Below, piece by piece: positions 8,069 to 17,341 of a stretch of DNA of 64,000 nucleotides. Under the pieces are notes generated by a model. It saw only the letters and a list, made by a program, of their open reading frames with translations, was not told the origin of the DNA and ran no database searches. Numbering within the stretch: the stretch's first letter is position 1; every line of letters begins with the position of its first letter. Location: the NCBI GenBank assembly GCA_022709905.1, contig JAKLHY010000031.1:1-64000 (forward strand). Reading direction: 5' to 3'. The position numbers were made by a program, and so were the translations under genes. The stretch comes from Verrucomicrobiota bacterium. Its GTDB lineage: Bacteria; Verrucomicrobiota; Verrucomicrobiia; Limisphaerales; UBA1319.

Positions 8069-10363
8069 ATGTCTGGAATTGATTTCATCCAGGATCTGGG
8101 GCTTGTCATGCTGATTGCGGCGGCGGCGGCCTGGTTATGCCAGCGCCTGGGCCTGTCCGCGGTCATCGGCTACATCCTGGCCGGCATCCTGGTCGGGCCG
8201 CACACGCATTCGCACGGGCTGATTCTCGATGCGGATCGGATCCAGTCGCTGGCGCAAATCGGCCTGGTCTTCCTGATTTTCAGCATTGGCCAGGGGATCC
8301 GGATTCAACGCCTGAGGAAGGCTGGCCTGCCACTCGCTTTGGCGACGCTGCTGATCGCGGCGATGGTGCTCGCCGGATGCCGTCTGCTGGGGGCCACTCT
8401 TGGATGGCCCGGTCGATACAGTCTGGTGCTGGCCGCCATGCTCATGGTCTCCAGCACGGCCGTCCTCGGCAAGAGCCTGCGCGAAGCCGGCGCCACGCAC
8501 CATCGTTTCGGCCAAACGGCCCGGACGATTACAGTGCTCGACGACCTGGTGGCGATTGTCAGCCTGACTTTGATCGCCTCGATGATCCAGTTCGGCCAGG
8601 CCGATTCACTGGTTGTTCTGAGCTCGGTCGTCCGATTGAAGGCGGTGATCATTACCCTGGTGATTGGGGCATTGCTGTTCGTGCCTCAACTGCTGAATCG
8701 TTTGGGGCCCTCGGTGTCCTCTGAGGTTCGTTCCCTGGTCATTGTCGGCCTCTTGCTCGCTATGGCGCTGCTCTCGGCGAAGGCCGGATTCTCCGCGGCC
8801 CTCGGGGCCTTTTTGCTGGGCACCATCGTCGCCAGCACCCGGCAAACCGCCCAGGTGGAACGGGTGCTCGGAGGGTTGAGCGAGGTTTTTGCCCCCGTGT
8901 TTTTTGTCGCCATGGGCATGCTGTTTGACTTCAGATCGCTGCTGGAAATCTGGCCGCTGGCGCTGGGGATATTCCTGTTTGCGGTGACTTGGCGGATCAT
9001 CTCGGCCACACTGGCGCTGCTGATGGTCGGCCATCCGGTGAGCGACGCCGCGCGCGCCGCGATGTGCCTGGCGCCGATTGGCGAGTTCTCGTTGATCATA
9101 GCCTTGACGGGTGTGCAAGGGGGGATCGTGCCTCCTTCTTTTTACGCCCTCGGGATCGCCGTCTGCCTGCTGACCTCGATCACCACCCCGATTCTAATTC
9201 GCAACTCCCAAGTGCTGAGCGACTGGGTCGGGCGGAGACAACCTGGATTCCTGGCCCAATGGATTGTTTTCTACCACGAATGGATGGCGAGCCTGAAACA
9301 GCGCCAGCGCTCGAGTTTGTTGTGGAAACTCGCCGCTCCCCGGCTCGTCCAAGTTGCCATGCAGATCTTGTTCATCTCGGGCCTGCTGGTTTTCGCTCGT
9401 CCTGTCTATTCGATTATCGAGAAATGGCTGGGAATGGATTCGCAGATCGCGGCCGGGCTTCCCATGGCCTTCGGCCTTGCCTTTGGCGTTCTGCTGTTGG
9501 CTCCGTTGATCGCGCTCTGGCGGACCCTCGAGGCCCTGTCGATGATGTGCGCCGAGTCCAGCACTCGAGGAAGGAGCAAACAAGCCCTTCTGCGGCCTCT
9601 TTTCGAGAATCTACTCAAGGGATTTGCCTCCATCGGTCTGCTGTTATGGCTGGCGGCGTTTGTTCCCTATACCGTATTGCCTCTCTGGAGTCTTTGCGCT
9701 GTGGGAGCGGGAACTCTCGCTCTGGGCGTCCTATTCTGGCGGCGTCTCATCCGGTTGCACAGCCGGTTCGAGATCGAGCTGAGAAAACAGCTGGCCGATT
9801 CGCCGTTCGTCAACGGAAAAAACAGTTGGACAGTCTGCCCTGAATCCAACGGCGCTTTGAACATGAACCTAGCCGAGCACATCATCCGCGAGGAGACCCG
9901 GCCTGTGGCGCGAACCATTTCCGAACTGCCGCTGCGCCACCTGTTCTCAATCACGATCGTCAATGTCGAACGACAGGGTGTGGCCATCCCGAATCCCAGC
10001 CCTGACACCGTCCTCTATCCGAATGACAAGCTGCTGCTGCTCGGCCAGGAGGAGAACTTGCGCCGCGCCGAGCAATGGCTGAATGGCGAACCCGATCCTG
10101 ATCTGAACCAAAACGTTGAATCCTCGTTGACGGAGTTCAGCCTCGAACACCTGACCGTGCCGATGAGCTCGCGTCATCTCGGCAAATCCCTGGAACAACT
10201 TTCCCTGCCAACCCTCTTTGGCATTCAGATTGTCGGCATCGAGCGCGGCCAGGGGGCCGTCCTCAGCCCCGGGCGGTCCGAGAGATTGCTGCCGGGCGAT
10301 GAACTGCTGGTCCTCGGCATGCCGGAACAAATCAACGAAATGGCCTTTTGGCTCTCGACTTGA
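8069..10363 (+). CDS. CPA2/Kef-type monovalent cation:proton antiporter with two TrkA-C domains
   Basis: A 764-aa inner-membrane protein. Residues 1-390 contain about 12 hydrophobic segments of the Na+/H+ exchanger fold (VIGYILAGILVGP, VVSSTAVLGKSL-like MVSSTAVLGKSL, TVLDDLVAIVSL with the paired Asp). A second membrane block (430-560) precedes the soluble tail. The tail holds two repeats typical of TrkA-C/RCK_C regulatory domains (IVNVERQGVAIPNPSPDTVLY and IVGIERGQGAVLSPGRSERLL). Unlike E. coli KefB/KefC there is no TrkA-N nucleotide-binding domain. It probably exchanges K+ or Na+ for H+. It follows the UspA gene closely and precedes an Rnk-like gene. Confidence 0.9.
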   Translation: MSGIDFIQDLGLVMLIAAAAAWLCQRLGLSAVIGYILAGILVGPHTHSHGLILDADRIQSLAQIGLVFLIFSIGQGIRIQRLRKAGLPLALATLLIAAMVLAGCRLLGATLGWPGRYSLVLAAMLMVSSTAVLGKSLREAGATHHRFGQTARTITVLDDLVAIVSLTLIASMIQFGQADSLVVLSSVVRLKAVIITLVIGALLFVPQLLNRLGPSVSSEVRSLVIVGLLLAMALLSAKAGFSAALGAFLLGTIVASTRQTAQVERVLGGLSEVFAPVFFVAMGMLFDFRSLLEIWPLALGIFLFAVTWRIISATLALLMVGHPVSDAARAAMCLAPIGEFSLIIALTGVQGGIVPPSFYALGIAVCLLTSITTPILIRNSQVLSDWVGRRQPGFLAQWIVFYHEWMASLKQRQRSSLLWKLAAPRLVQVAMQILFISGLLVFARPVYSIIEKWLGMDSQIAAGLPMAFGLAFGVLLLAPLIALWRTLEALSMMCAESSTRGRSKQALLRPLFENLLKGFASIGLLLWLAAFVPYTVLPLWSLCAVGAGTLALGVLFWRRLIRLHSRFEIELRKQLADSPFVNGKNSWTVCPESNGALNMNLAEHIIREETRPVARTISELPLRHLFSITIVNVERQGVAIPNPSPDTVLYPNDKLLLLGQEENLRRAEQWLNGEPDPDLNQNVESSLTEFSLEHLTVPMSSRHLGKSLEQLSLPTLFGIQIVGIERGQGAVLSPGRSERLLPGDELLVLGMPEQINEMAFWLST

Positions 10364-10418
10364 CCGAGACCAGTCGTTGCCGATCCCAAAACCTCAACCT
10401 CAAATAAATCCAATAGAC

Positions 10419-10835
10419 ATGAACGCCCTTATGAATCCTCGCGTCATTTATATCACCGAATCGGACATCAAGCGGCTCCATCCGTTGATCGAAGCCATGA
10501 AGAATCCTCGCGACGACCTGCGAAGCCTGAGGTCCGAGCTCGAAAACGCTCGCGTCGTGGCTCCCGCCGAGGTGCCACCCGATGTCATCACCATGAACTC
10601 CAAAGCCCGTCTTCGCGATCTCGAGACCGGCGAGGAGATGACCTATACGCTCGTGTTTCCAAGTCACGCCGCCATCGACCAGGGACGAATCTCCGTTCTC
10701 GCCCCTGTCGGCACGGCGATGTTAGGTCACCGGGTGGGTGACGAGTTTGAATGGGCTGTGCCTGACGGTTTCGTGCGGTTCCGCGTTGAAGAAGTGCTGT
10801 ATCAACCGGAGGCCGCGGGTCATTTTCATCTTTAG
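10419..10835 (+). CDS. rnk: Rnk-type GreA/GreB-family transcription factor
   Basis: A 138-aa protein. The N-terminus (VIYITESDIKRLHPLIEAM) and C-terminus (ISVLAPVGTAMLGHRVGDEFEW) match Rnk (regulator of nucleoside diphosphate kinase), which has a short N-terminal segment and the GreA/GreB C-terminal FKBP-like domain that binds RNA polymerase near the secondary channel. The length fits Rnk rather than GreA (about 158). ATG 10419 gives the expected N-terminus; the open frame upstream lies in the end of the antiporter gene. It is 55 bases downstream of the antiporter stop, same strand. Confidence 0.85.
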   Translation: MNALMNPRVIYITESDIKRLHPLIEAMKNPRDDLRSLRSELENARVVAPAEVPPDVITMNSKARLRDLETGEEMTYTLVFPSHAAIDQGRISVLAPVGTAMLGHRVGDEFEWAVPDGFVRFRVEEVLYQPEAAGHFHL

Positions 10836-10881
10836 TCTCTCAAGGCCGGCAGGTATTTTTCGTGCCCAGGGCGGGCCGAAT

Positions 10882-11361
10882 CTACTGGGCACTCCAAAGC
10901 GGTCTGAGGTCGGGATCAGTCATTGCCATCGCGGTGATCCGTTTGGCGTCGCCGAGTTTCATGGCTTTCTCGAGCCATTCGCGGGCGGTATCAAGATGTC
11001 CCAATTGGCAGGCGTAGCAGGCGAGGTTATAGGGGATGATGCACTCCTTTGGAAATCGATTCACGGCGGGCAGCAGCTTATCCCATGCGGCCTGGGTGAG
11101 TTTCATCTCGTGCAGGCTGTAGGATCGGTGGATCCATCCGGCAGGTTGATCCGGGGCTGCCTCGATGAGGAGTTCGGCGAGGTGAACACAGGCGTCCCAA
11201 TTTTTTTGTTGGGCCTGGATCTGCCACGACACATTCAGCGCTTCCGGGCGATGATGGTAATCCGGCCGGATCTTGTCGAACTCGATCCGGGCTTCCTCGA
11301 TATTTCCGAGGGCCAGCCAGCCTTCAGCGGCGTGCAAATGGTGAATATCAGGAGGTTCCAT
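10882..11361 (-). CDS. Small TPR-repeat protein
   Basis: A 159-aa protein of three to four tetratricopeptide-like helical hairpins: AAEGWLALGNIEEARIEFDKI, an A-W-DACVHLAELLIEAAP unit and NLACYACQLGHLDTAREWLEKAM. Such proteins act as protein-binding scaffolds; no catalytic residues are seen. ATG 11361 (MEPPDIHHLHAAEGW) is chosen over an upstream start because the helical repeats begin immediately. It lies 72 bases after the Gfo/Idh/MocA gene and may be in the same transcript. Confidence 0.7.
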   Translation of the reverse strand: MEPPDIHHLHAAEGWLALGNIEEARIEFDKIRPDYHHRPEALNVSWQIQAQQKNWDACVHLAELLIEAAPDQPAGWIHRSYSLHEMKLTQAAWDKLLPAVNRFPKECIIPYNLACYACQLGHLDTAREWLEKAMKLGDAKRITAMAMTDPDLRPLWSAQ

Positions 11362-11433
11362 CAGGCTGAGGCAAAGTCCGCCGATTCCGGGCCGGCGGAC
11401 TTCGAACAAAAGCCGGTCGTTTTTCGGCGCGAT

Positions 11434-12558
11434 TTACGTGGGCTCGACCCAGCGATTGCTTCGGGCGGCGGCGTACATGGCTTCCATGACACTGGCTCGC
11501 GCCGCGGCTTCCTTGGGTGTGACCAAGGGCAGGCCGGATTTGCCCGCCACAGAATCGACAAATAGATGCATCGGCGCAGCCGGAGCCGGAGGCAGCTTGG
11601 TCCAAGGTTGCTTGCCGTCAGCGCCTTCGACCTTCTTGCTGGTGAAGAAAAGCTGGCCATTGATGATCGTGGCGTAGCCCTCGGTTCCGCTGATTTGAAG
11701 CGTCACCGGATTCGCCACATCAACCCATCCGGCGGTCAGGGTGCCATACACTCCGTTCTTGAACCGGATCAGGGCGGCGCCGGCTTCGTCGCAGTCGCCA
11801 TAGTGCCCGGTCACGACCTTGACCTGGGCTGTGACCGATTCGACATCGCCCATCATCCACATCATGATGTCCAGCGAGTGGGTGCCGAGGTCGCCGAAGG
11901 CGCCCACACCCGCAATCTTCGGATCCGCCATCCAGCGCCACTCCGTGTCAAACCATTTTCCCAGTGACCCGCTGTGGCAGTTCGAGCCTTCAATCCGTGT
12001 GATCTTGCCGAAGCTGCCCTTGGCGATTTCTTCCTTCAGGAAGATGTGGGCCGGGTTGCAGCGCATGAAATACCCCGTGGTAAACAAAAGCCCCGCTTTT
12101 TCGATGGCGGCCTGCATTCGGTAGCTGTCTTGGGAACCAATCCCGAGCGGTTTTTCCACAAACATGTGCTTTTTGCCGCGCGCCGCTCCCAGGACCAGGT
12201 CGAGATGGCGATTCGTTTCCGCACAGATGACCACCGCCTGGATCTCCGGATCCGCATAGATTTCGTCGGCCTTTTCCGCCACGGCCGCATTCAGCTCCTT
12301 GGCCCGGCGGCTGGCACGCTCCCGGTCGTGATCCCAAACCGTCTTGACCCGGACATCCTTGCGGTCCTTCAGCAAGTTGATGAATCCGGGCGTGTGAATG
12401 TGAGCGCAACCCACAAAGCCCAGAGTGACCTTTTGGCCTCCGTCCGCCGCCAGAAGTGAGGAAGCCGGAAGGATGGCGCCAGCCGCTCCCGTGGCGGCGG
12501 TCACCTTGAGGAATTGACGGCGATTCAAGAAATTTCCATTCTCAGTGTTGTCTTTCAT
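11434..12558 (-). CDS. Exported Gfo/Idh/MocA-family oxidoreductase
   Basis: A 374-aa NAD(P)-dependent oxidoreductase-like protein. The N-terminus has a Tat-type signal (NRRQFLKVTAATGAAGA). The Rossmann domain follows, with VTLGFVGCAHIH, a EIYADPEIQAVVICAETNRH segment and the family signature MFVEKPLG (catalytic-type Glu-Lys-Pro). The C-terminal alpha/beta domain includes GAFGDLGTHSLDIMMW. It probably acts on a sugar or cyclitol in the periplasm; such Tat-exported members are greatly expanded in Verrucomicrobiota and Planctomycetota. The substrate cannot be told from sequence. Confidence 0.9.
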   Translation of the reverse strand: MKDNTENGNFLNRRQFLKVTAATGAAGAILPASSLLAADGGQKVTLGFVGCAHIHTPGFINLLKDRKDVRVKTVWDHDRERASRRAKELNAAVAEKADEIYADPEIQAVVICAETNRHLDLVLGAARGKKHMFVEKPLGIGSQDSYRMQAAIEKAGLLFTTGYFMRCNPAHIFLKEEIAKGSFGKITRIEGSNCHSGSLGKWFDTEWRWMADPKIAGVGAFGDLGTHSLDIMMWMMGDVESVTAQVKVVTGHYGDCDEAGAALIRFKNGVYGTLTAGWVDVANPVTLQISGTEGYATIINGQLFFTSKKVEGADGKQPWTKLPPAPAAPMHLFVDSVAGKSGLPLVTPKEAAARASVMEAMYAAARSNRWVEPT

Positions 12559-12707
12559 ATTCTCAATCAGGTTCTATTCAAGATGGGGCTCATCATGCTG
12601 TGATTCGTTGCCGGTATTCAAGAGAATCTTCAGAACCGGATCTGCGACGATCCAATCGGCGGAACGGAGATGCTTATGGGGATTCAAGATCCAGGGTCTG
12701 TTGCAGT

Positions 12708-13703
12708 TCAGGATGCCCGCCGGGGATGGAAGTCCGAAACGCGGGCCAGTTTTTCCCAGAGCTGTTTTTCTTCGGCATTGAGCCGTTTCGGGACCAGAAT
12801 TTGAACGACCACGAAAAGGTCGCCTCGCATGCCGCTGGCCGAAGGCAATCCCTGGCCCCGCAGCCGGAGCTTCTGGCCTTGGCACGTGCCGGGAGGAATT
12901 CGCACCGTGACCTCCCCGTCTAGAGTGGGAACCTCGATTTCGGCGCCAAGCACCGCCTCCCAGGGGGAGGTGTCCAGGTCGTGATACAAGTCCTCGCCTT
13001 GAACGCGGAAATCCGGATGTCGGGCCAGTCGCACGCGCAGGTAGAGATCTCCCATGCTGTCGCCATTCGAGTCTCCCCGGCCCGTCACCCGGATCAACTG
13101 GCCTTCCTTCACCCCCGCGGGCAATCGCACGCGGAACTTGCGGATATTGCTCCGCCCGGTGTTCGGATCTCGAGTTTGGACAGATACACTTCGGACAGCA
13201 CCTTTCAGCACCTCGTTTAAAGTGACCAGGATATCACTTTCCACATCTTGTCCGCGCTGACCTCTTGACGAGTGCGGAGCCTCGGCATCGTCCGTCGAAT
13301 TGAATTCGTCCCAATTGCCATTGGCCATCCGACCCGAGGCCCGGCGGCCGAAGAACCGCTCGAAGAACTCGCTGAATCCCGTATCGCCGAACTTGAATTC
13401 GAAGTGCTCCGCTCTCCCGGGAGAGGCCCGAAACCGGCTGGATCGTTGCCAGCCTGGCGGCGGCCGGAACCCGCCCGAGGTATTCCAGTTGGCTCCGAGT
13501 TCATCATATTGACGTCGTTTTTTAGGATCGCCGAGAACCTCATAGGCCTCGTTGATCTCCTTGAACTTCTCCTCGGCCTGCGCCTTGTTCCGGGCCACAT
13601 CAGGATGATGCTCGCGGGCCAGCTTGCGAAATGCCTTTCGGATATCGTCTTCTGACGCGTTTCGCGGCACTCCCAAGGTATTGTAGTAATCTTTAAATTC
13701 CAT
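12708..13703 (-). CDS. DnaJ/CbpA-type co-chaperone
   Basis: A 331-aa Hsp40. The J domain (residues 3-70) starts DYYNTLGVPRNASEDD and contains the essential HPD in EHHPDVARN. A Gly/Phe-rich linker follows (GFRPPPGWQRSSRFRASPG). Two C-terminal peptide-binding beta domains show FRVRLPAGVKEGQLIRV and VRIPPGTCQGQKLRLRGQG. The cysteine-rich zinc-finger domain of DnaJ is absent, so this is a type II, CbpA-like co-chaperone that stimulates DnaK. ATG 13703 matches the J domain start exactly; an upstream in-frame extension is not conserved. It is divergent from the FAH-family gene across about 190 bases. Confidence 0.92.
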   Translation of the reverse strand: MEFKDYYNTLGVPRNASEDDIRKAFRKLAREHHPDVARNKAQAEEKFKEINEAYEVLGDPKKRRQYDELGANWNTSGGFRPPPGWQRSSRFRASPGRAEHFEFKFGDTGFSEFFERFFGRRASGRMANGNWDEFNSTDDAEAPHSSRGQRGQDVESDILVTLNEVLKGAVRSVSVQTRDPNTGRSNIRKFRVRLPAGVKEGQLIRVTGRGDSNGDSMGDLYLRVRLARHPDFRVQGEDLYHDLDTSPWEAVLGAEIEVPTLDGEVTVRIPPGTCQGQKLRLRGQGLPSASGMRGDLFVVVQILVPKRLNAEEKQLWEKLARVSDFHPRRAS

Positions 13704-13895
13704 GTTCAACCTGTCCCAGCACTGGCTGTCATGTGGCGATGATCGGCGTCCAAGATTCTTCAGAATCCAGCTCGCCACACCCGATTCTCTATACCAAACA
13801 TCGGATCAAACTGCACTGAGTTTTGATGGCCGAGTCGTCCGAGGCTTATTTCGGCTTGCGACAGGGCTTGTTAGTTTGTTATAAGAGACTAGCAT

Positions 13896-14651
13896 ATGGC
13901 TGCAATTGGACGATTTCAAAAGGGCGACGAGATTTTTCATGCCAAAGTCGTGGACGGCGAACTGTTTCGGCTGCAAGGAGATGTCTTTGGCTCGCCATCC
14001 TACGAGAAGAAACCCATTCCGCCCAAGGGAGTTAAAACCCTGGTGCCCGTCACGCCGTCCAAGGTGATCGCCGTGGGGTTGAACTACGCCGATCACGCCC
14101 GGGAGTCGGGCAAGCCCCTGCCGAAGGAACCCTTGTTCTGGTTGAAGGCGCCCACGTCGTTGATTCCGGACGGCGGGAAGATCGAGATTCCATTTCCCCA
14201 GCACCGCGTCGATTTTGAGGCCGAACTGGCCATCGTCATTGGCCGGCGAGTGCGGAATGTCACGCCGGCGGCTGCGGCGCGGTATATTTTCGGCTATACC
14301 TCGGCGCAGGATATCAGTGATCGAACGATTCAGAACTCCGAGACACAATGGGCCCGGTGCAAGTCGTTCGACACCTTCACGCCCTTGGGACCTTACGTTG
14401 AAACGAAGATCGATCCGCACGATCTTACAATCCAACTGTTCCAAAACGGTCAACTACGGCAGAACTCGAACACCAGCCAGATGATTTTCAATTGTTTTGC
14501 CCTGGTCAGCTTCATTTCGACCAACATGACGTTGTTGCCTGGAGACATCATCGTCACAGGCACCCCCAGCGGTGTGGGCCCGATTGAGTCGGGCGACCGT
14601 TTGGAAGTCCGGATCCAGGGCTTGGCCCCGCTCGTCAATACCGTCAAATGA
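13896..14651 (+). CDS. Fumarylacetoacetate hydrolase (FAH) family enzyme
   Basis: A 251-aa cytoplasmic enzyme. The FAH catalytic fold spans about residues 50-250: KVIAVGLNYADHARESG, PLFWLKAPTSL, the metal-binding acidic cluster in VDFEAELAIVIG (ExE), FGYTSAQDISDR, and the closing MTLLPGDIIVTGTPSGVGP. The residues fit hydrolases or decarboxylases of 2-oxo acids such as acylpyruvate hydrolase or the HpcE-like group; FahD1-type oxaloacetate decarboxylase is also possible. Start ATG 13896 fits the short N-terminal domain. The next gene, proS, follows after 190 bases. Confidence 0.9.
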   Translation: MAAIGRFQKGDEIFHAKVVDGELFRLQGDVFGSPSYEKKPIPPKGVKTLVPVTPSKVIAVGLNYADHARESGKPLPKEPLFWLKAPTSLIPDGGKIEIPFPQHRVDFEAELAIVIGRRVRNVTPAAAARYIFGYTSAQDISDRTIQNSETQWARCKSFDTFTPLGPYVETKIDPHDLTIQLFQNGQLRQNSNTSQMIFNCFALVSFISTNMTLLPGDIIVTGTPSGVGPIESGDRLEVRIQGLAPLVNTVK

Positions 14652-14841
14652 TCCTTGGCCGCGTTGCGTTTCGCGAGAGCGCAACGGAGATCTTCCCTCG
14701 GCATCATCATAGGGGGGGAGTGAATTGCAAAAGCCGAAGCGGCGCTGCCGTTGCGCCGAGCGAAGCAGGTCCTGGAAGGGGGTGAAGGGATGGCTGAGAC
14801 ACAATTGTCGGGGCTGGTCTGATTCTCATTCATGTCAGGTT

Positions 14842-16578
14842 ATGCGATGGACTCAATCACTGATTCCCACCCTGCGGGAGACGCCGTCCGAGGCGGAAAT
14901 CATCTCCCACCAACTGCTGTTGCGGGCCGGTTTGATTCGCAAGTTGGGCGGTGGGCTTTATACCTTTCTTCCCTTGGGACTTCGGATCTTGAGGAAGATC
15001 GAGGCGATTATTCGGCAGGAAATGGACCGGGCGGGTGCCTTGGAAGTATTGATGCCAGCCTTGCAGCCGGCCGATCTTTGGCGGCAGTCGGGACGCCTGG
15101 AAACCGCTGCGGACGTCCTGTTTCGAGTTCGGGATCATGCGCAAAAGGAGTGGGTTCTCGGACCGACGCATGAAGAGGTCATCACTTCTCTGGTTGCCGG
15201 TGAAATCAGTTCCTACCGTCAACTCCCCCGGACTTTTTATCAAATCCAGACCAAGTTTCGTGATGAAATCCGGCCTCGTTTTGGGCTCATGCGCGCCCGT
15301 GAGTTCATCATGAAGGACGCCTACAGTTTTGATTTAACGGATGCCGCCGCCCAGGCCAGCTACCAGCGCATGTTCGACGCTTATGAACGGATCTTTCGGC
15401 GTTGCGGTCTTCAAACGATGCCGGTGGAAGCCGATACGGGGGTCATGGGCGGCAAGTTATCCCATGAGTTCATGGTCCCTGCCGAGACCGGAGAGAATCA
15501 GGTGGCTTTTTGTCCAGCGGGCGACTATGCCGCCAACCTGGAAAAGGCGGCCGGCGCCAAGCCCCGGCGATCTTCGAGCGAAGAATCGCCGGCAGACCTG
15601 GAGCGGTTTCCCACCCCGGGAGTGACCACGATCGAGGGATTGAGCCGAGAACCCCATGGCGTTCCCGCCGAACGACAGATTAAAACCCTGGTTTATCTGG
15701 CCGATAGCCGGCCGGTGTTGTTGCTGCTGCGAGGCGACGATTATCTCAATGAAAACAAACTCGCCGGCGTGCTGGGCACCCCGGTCTTTCGGGCCGCGAC
15801 TGCGGACGAAATCTTCGATTTATTAGGGGCTCATCCGGGCAGTCTAGGCGCCATTGGAGTCACCCGATGCCCCGTCATTGCCGACGAAAAACTGCAGGGG
15901 GCTGTCGGGATGACGACCGGCGCCAACGCCGATGGTTACCATGTGCGTCATGTTTCGGTGGCGCGGGATTTGCCCCAGGTCCGGTGGGCCGATCTGCGAA
16001 CACTCCGAGCGGGCGAACCGTGCCCGGTCTGCGGGCATCCCCTGGAGATTCGCCGCGCCATCGAAGTGGGCCATGTGTTCAAGCTCGGCACGAAATATAG
16101 CCAGGCGCTTGGGGCCTGGGTCCTGGCCGAAGACGGCCGGCAGCAGCCCGCAGTGATGGGCTGTTATGGCATTGGTGTCACGAGGACCCTGCAAGCCGTG
16201 GTGGAACAATCGCATGACAAGGATGGCATCCTCTGGCCAGCCGCGATCGCGCCTTATCAGGTTTGCCTGACGCCGTTGAGCGTGACGCCCGGCCAGCCGG
16301 TCTTCGATCATGCCCTGAACCTCTATGCCGCCCTTGGCCGGCAAGGCGTCGATGTGATCCTGGATGATCGCAACGAACGACCAGGGGTCAAGTTCAAGGA
16401 CGCGGACCTGGTGGGCTTTCCATTGAGGGTCAGCCTGGGGGACAAGTCGCTGGCTCGAGGCGAGATCGAGTTGAAGCCGAGAAACGGAAGCCTTCAATCT
16501 GTGAGGCTTGAACAGGCCGAGGAACGCATCCTTGAGATTTGCCGGATGATGAATCCCTCCCAACCGGGAATCCCATGA
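14842..16578 (+). CDS. proS: Prolyl-tRNA synthetase
   Basis: A 578-aa class II aminoacyl-tRNA synthetase. Motif 1 (GGLYTFLPLGLRILRKIE), motif 2 (FRDEIRPRFGLMRAREFIMKD) and motif 3 (GCYGIGVTRTLQAVVEQ) are present. Between motifs 2 and 3 lies the YbaK-type editing insertion (about residues 220-400, with KTLVYLADSRPVLLLLRG and VGMTTGANADGYH) that hydrolyses Ala-tRNAPro, so this is the bacterial ProS form. The anticodon-binding domain follows (LYAALGRQGVDVILDDRNERPGVKFKDADL). ATG 14842 (MRWTQSLIPTLRE) is the family start; the upstream open frame is not conserved. Its stop overlaps the start of a response regulator gene. Confidence 0.97.
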   Translation: MRWTQSLIPTLRETPSEAEIISHQLLLRAGLIRKLGGGLYTFLPLGLRILRKIEAIIRQEMDRAGALEVLMPALQPADLWRQSGRLETAADVLFRVRDHAQKEWVLGPTHEEVITSLVAGEISSYRQLPRTFYQIQTKFRDEIRPRFGLMRAREFIMKDAYSFDLTDAAAQASYQRMFDAYERIFRRCGLQTMPVEADTGVMGGKLSHEFMVPAETGENQVAFCPAGDYAANLEKAAGAKPRRSSSEESPADLERFPTPGVTTIEGLSREPHGVPAERQIKTLVYLADSRPVLLLLRGDDYLNENKLAGVLGTPVFRAATADEIFDLLGAHPGSLGAIGVTRCPVIADEKLQGAVGMTTGANADGYHVRHVSVARDLPQVRWADLRTLRAGEPCPVCGHPLEIRRAIEVGHVFKLGTKYSQALGAWVLAEDGRQQPAVMGCYGIGVTRTLQAVVEQSHDKDGILWPAAIAPYQVCLTPLSVTPGQPVFDHALNLYAALGRQGVDVILDDRNERPGVKFKDADLVGFPLRVSLGDKSLARGEIELKPRNGSLQSVRLEQAEERILEICRMMNPSQPGIP

Positions 16579-17324
16579 AGGTTCTGGTCGTTGAAGACGA
16601 TCCATCCACTCAGTTGCTGCTGCGACTGTCCTTGAGCGATCGCGGCCACCGCGTGACGACTTGCGCCTCCGCCGAGGACGCCATGGCGATCTTTCCCACC
16701 GATCTTTTCCCAATGATCGTTTTGGATCTCAATCTTCCGGGGATGGATGGACTCGAGTTTTGCCGGTGGGTGCGCGGCCAGCCCGAAGGCGACGCGCCCT
16801 TTATTCTCATTGGCACAGGCCGGGATCATCCTGAAGACCTGCACCAGGCTCTGCTGGCAGGAACCAATGATTTTCTGGTCAAACCGTACGAACGCCACAG
16901 ACTTCAGGTGCGTCTGGCCATCGCCGAAAACCAGATCGGCATCATAACCGAGCGGCGGCGGGCCATCCAACAGCTCCAACGATCTCAAGACCAGCTGGAG
17001 ACACGAGTCCAGGAGCGAACGCAGGAATTGGCCAAGGCCAACGACACGTTGCTGACTGAAATTGCGGCCCGCAAGGCCGCTGAGGCTGAAAAAGGCAAAC
17101 TCATTGAAGAACTCCAGCTCGCCCTTGCCAGCGTCAAGACCTTGCGCGGATTGCTTCCCATCTGTTCCTGGTGCCACAAAATCCGGGATGACTCGGGCTA
17201 TTGGAGCCAACTCGAGGTTTACTTGTCCGAGCACTCCCATGCCGATCTGAGCCATGGCATCTGCCCCGAGTGCGCCCGGAAACTCAAGGCCGAAGTCAGA
17301 GGCCAGCCTCCCGGGTCTGTTTGA
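16575..17324 (+). CDS. Response regulator with coiled coil and CxxC C-terminal domain
   Basis: A 249-aa protein starting at ATG 16575, which overlaps the proS stop as ATGA. The receiver domain (1-120) has MKVLVVEDD, the phosphoacceptor Asp in MIVLDLNLPGMDG and Lys in FLVKPYE. A coiled coil follows (about 120-185, RRAIQQLQRSQDQLETRVQERTQ region). The tail is a small cysteine-rich module, LLPICSWCHKIRDDSGYW then HGICPECARKL, that recurs at the C-terminus of many diguanylate cyclases, kinases and receivers and probably binds a metal or mediates dimerisation. There is no DNA-binding domain. Coupling to proS may simply be genomic packing. Confidence 0.88.
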   Translation: MKVLVVEDDPSTQLLLRLSLSDRGHRVTTCASAEDAMAIFPTDLFPMIVLDLNLPGMDGLEFCRWVRGQPEGDAPFILIGTGRDHPEDLHQALLAGTNDFLVKPYERHRLQVRLAIAENQIGIITERRRAIQQLQRSQDQLETRVQERTQELAKANDTLLTEIAARKAAEAEKGKLIEELQLALASVKTLRGLLPICSWCHKIRDDSGYWSQLEVYLSEHSHADLSHGICPECARKLKAEVRGQPPGSV

Positions 17325-17341
17325 AAGACAACCTCGGATCC

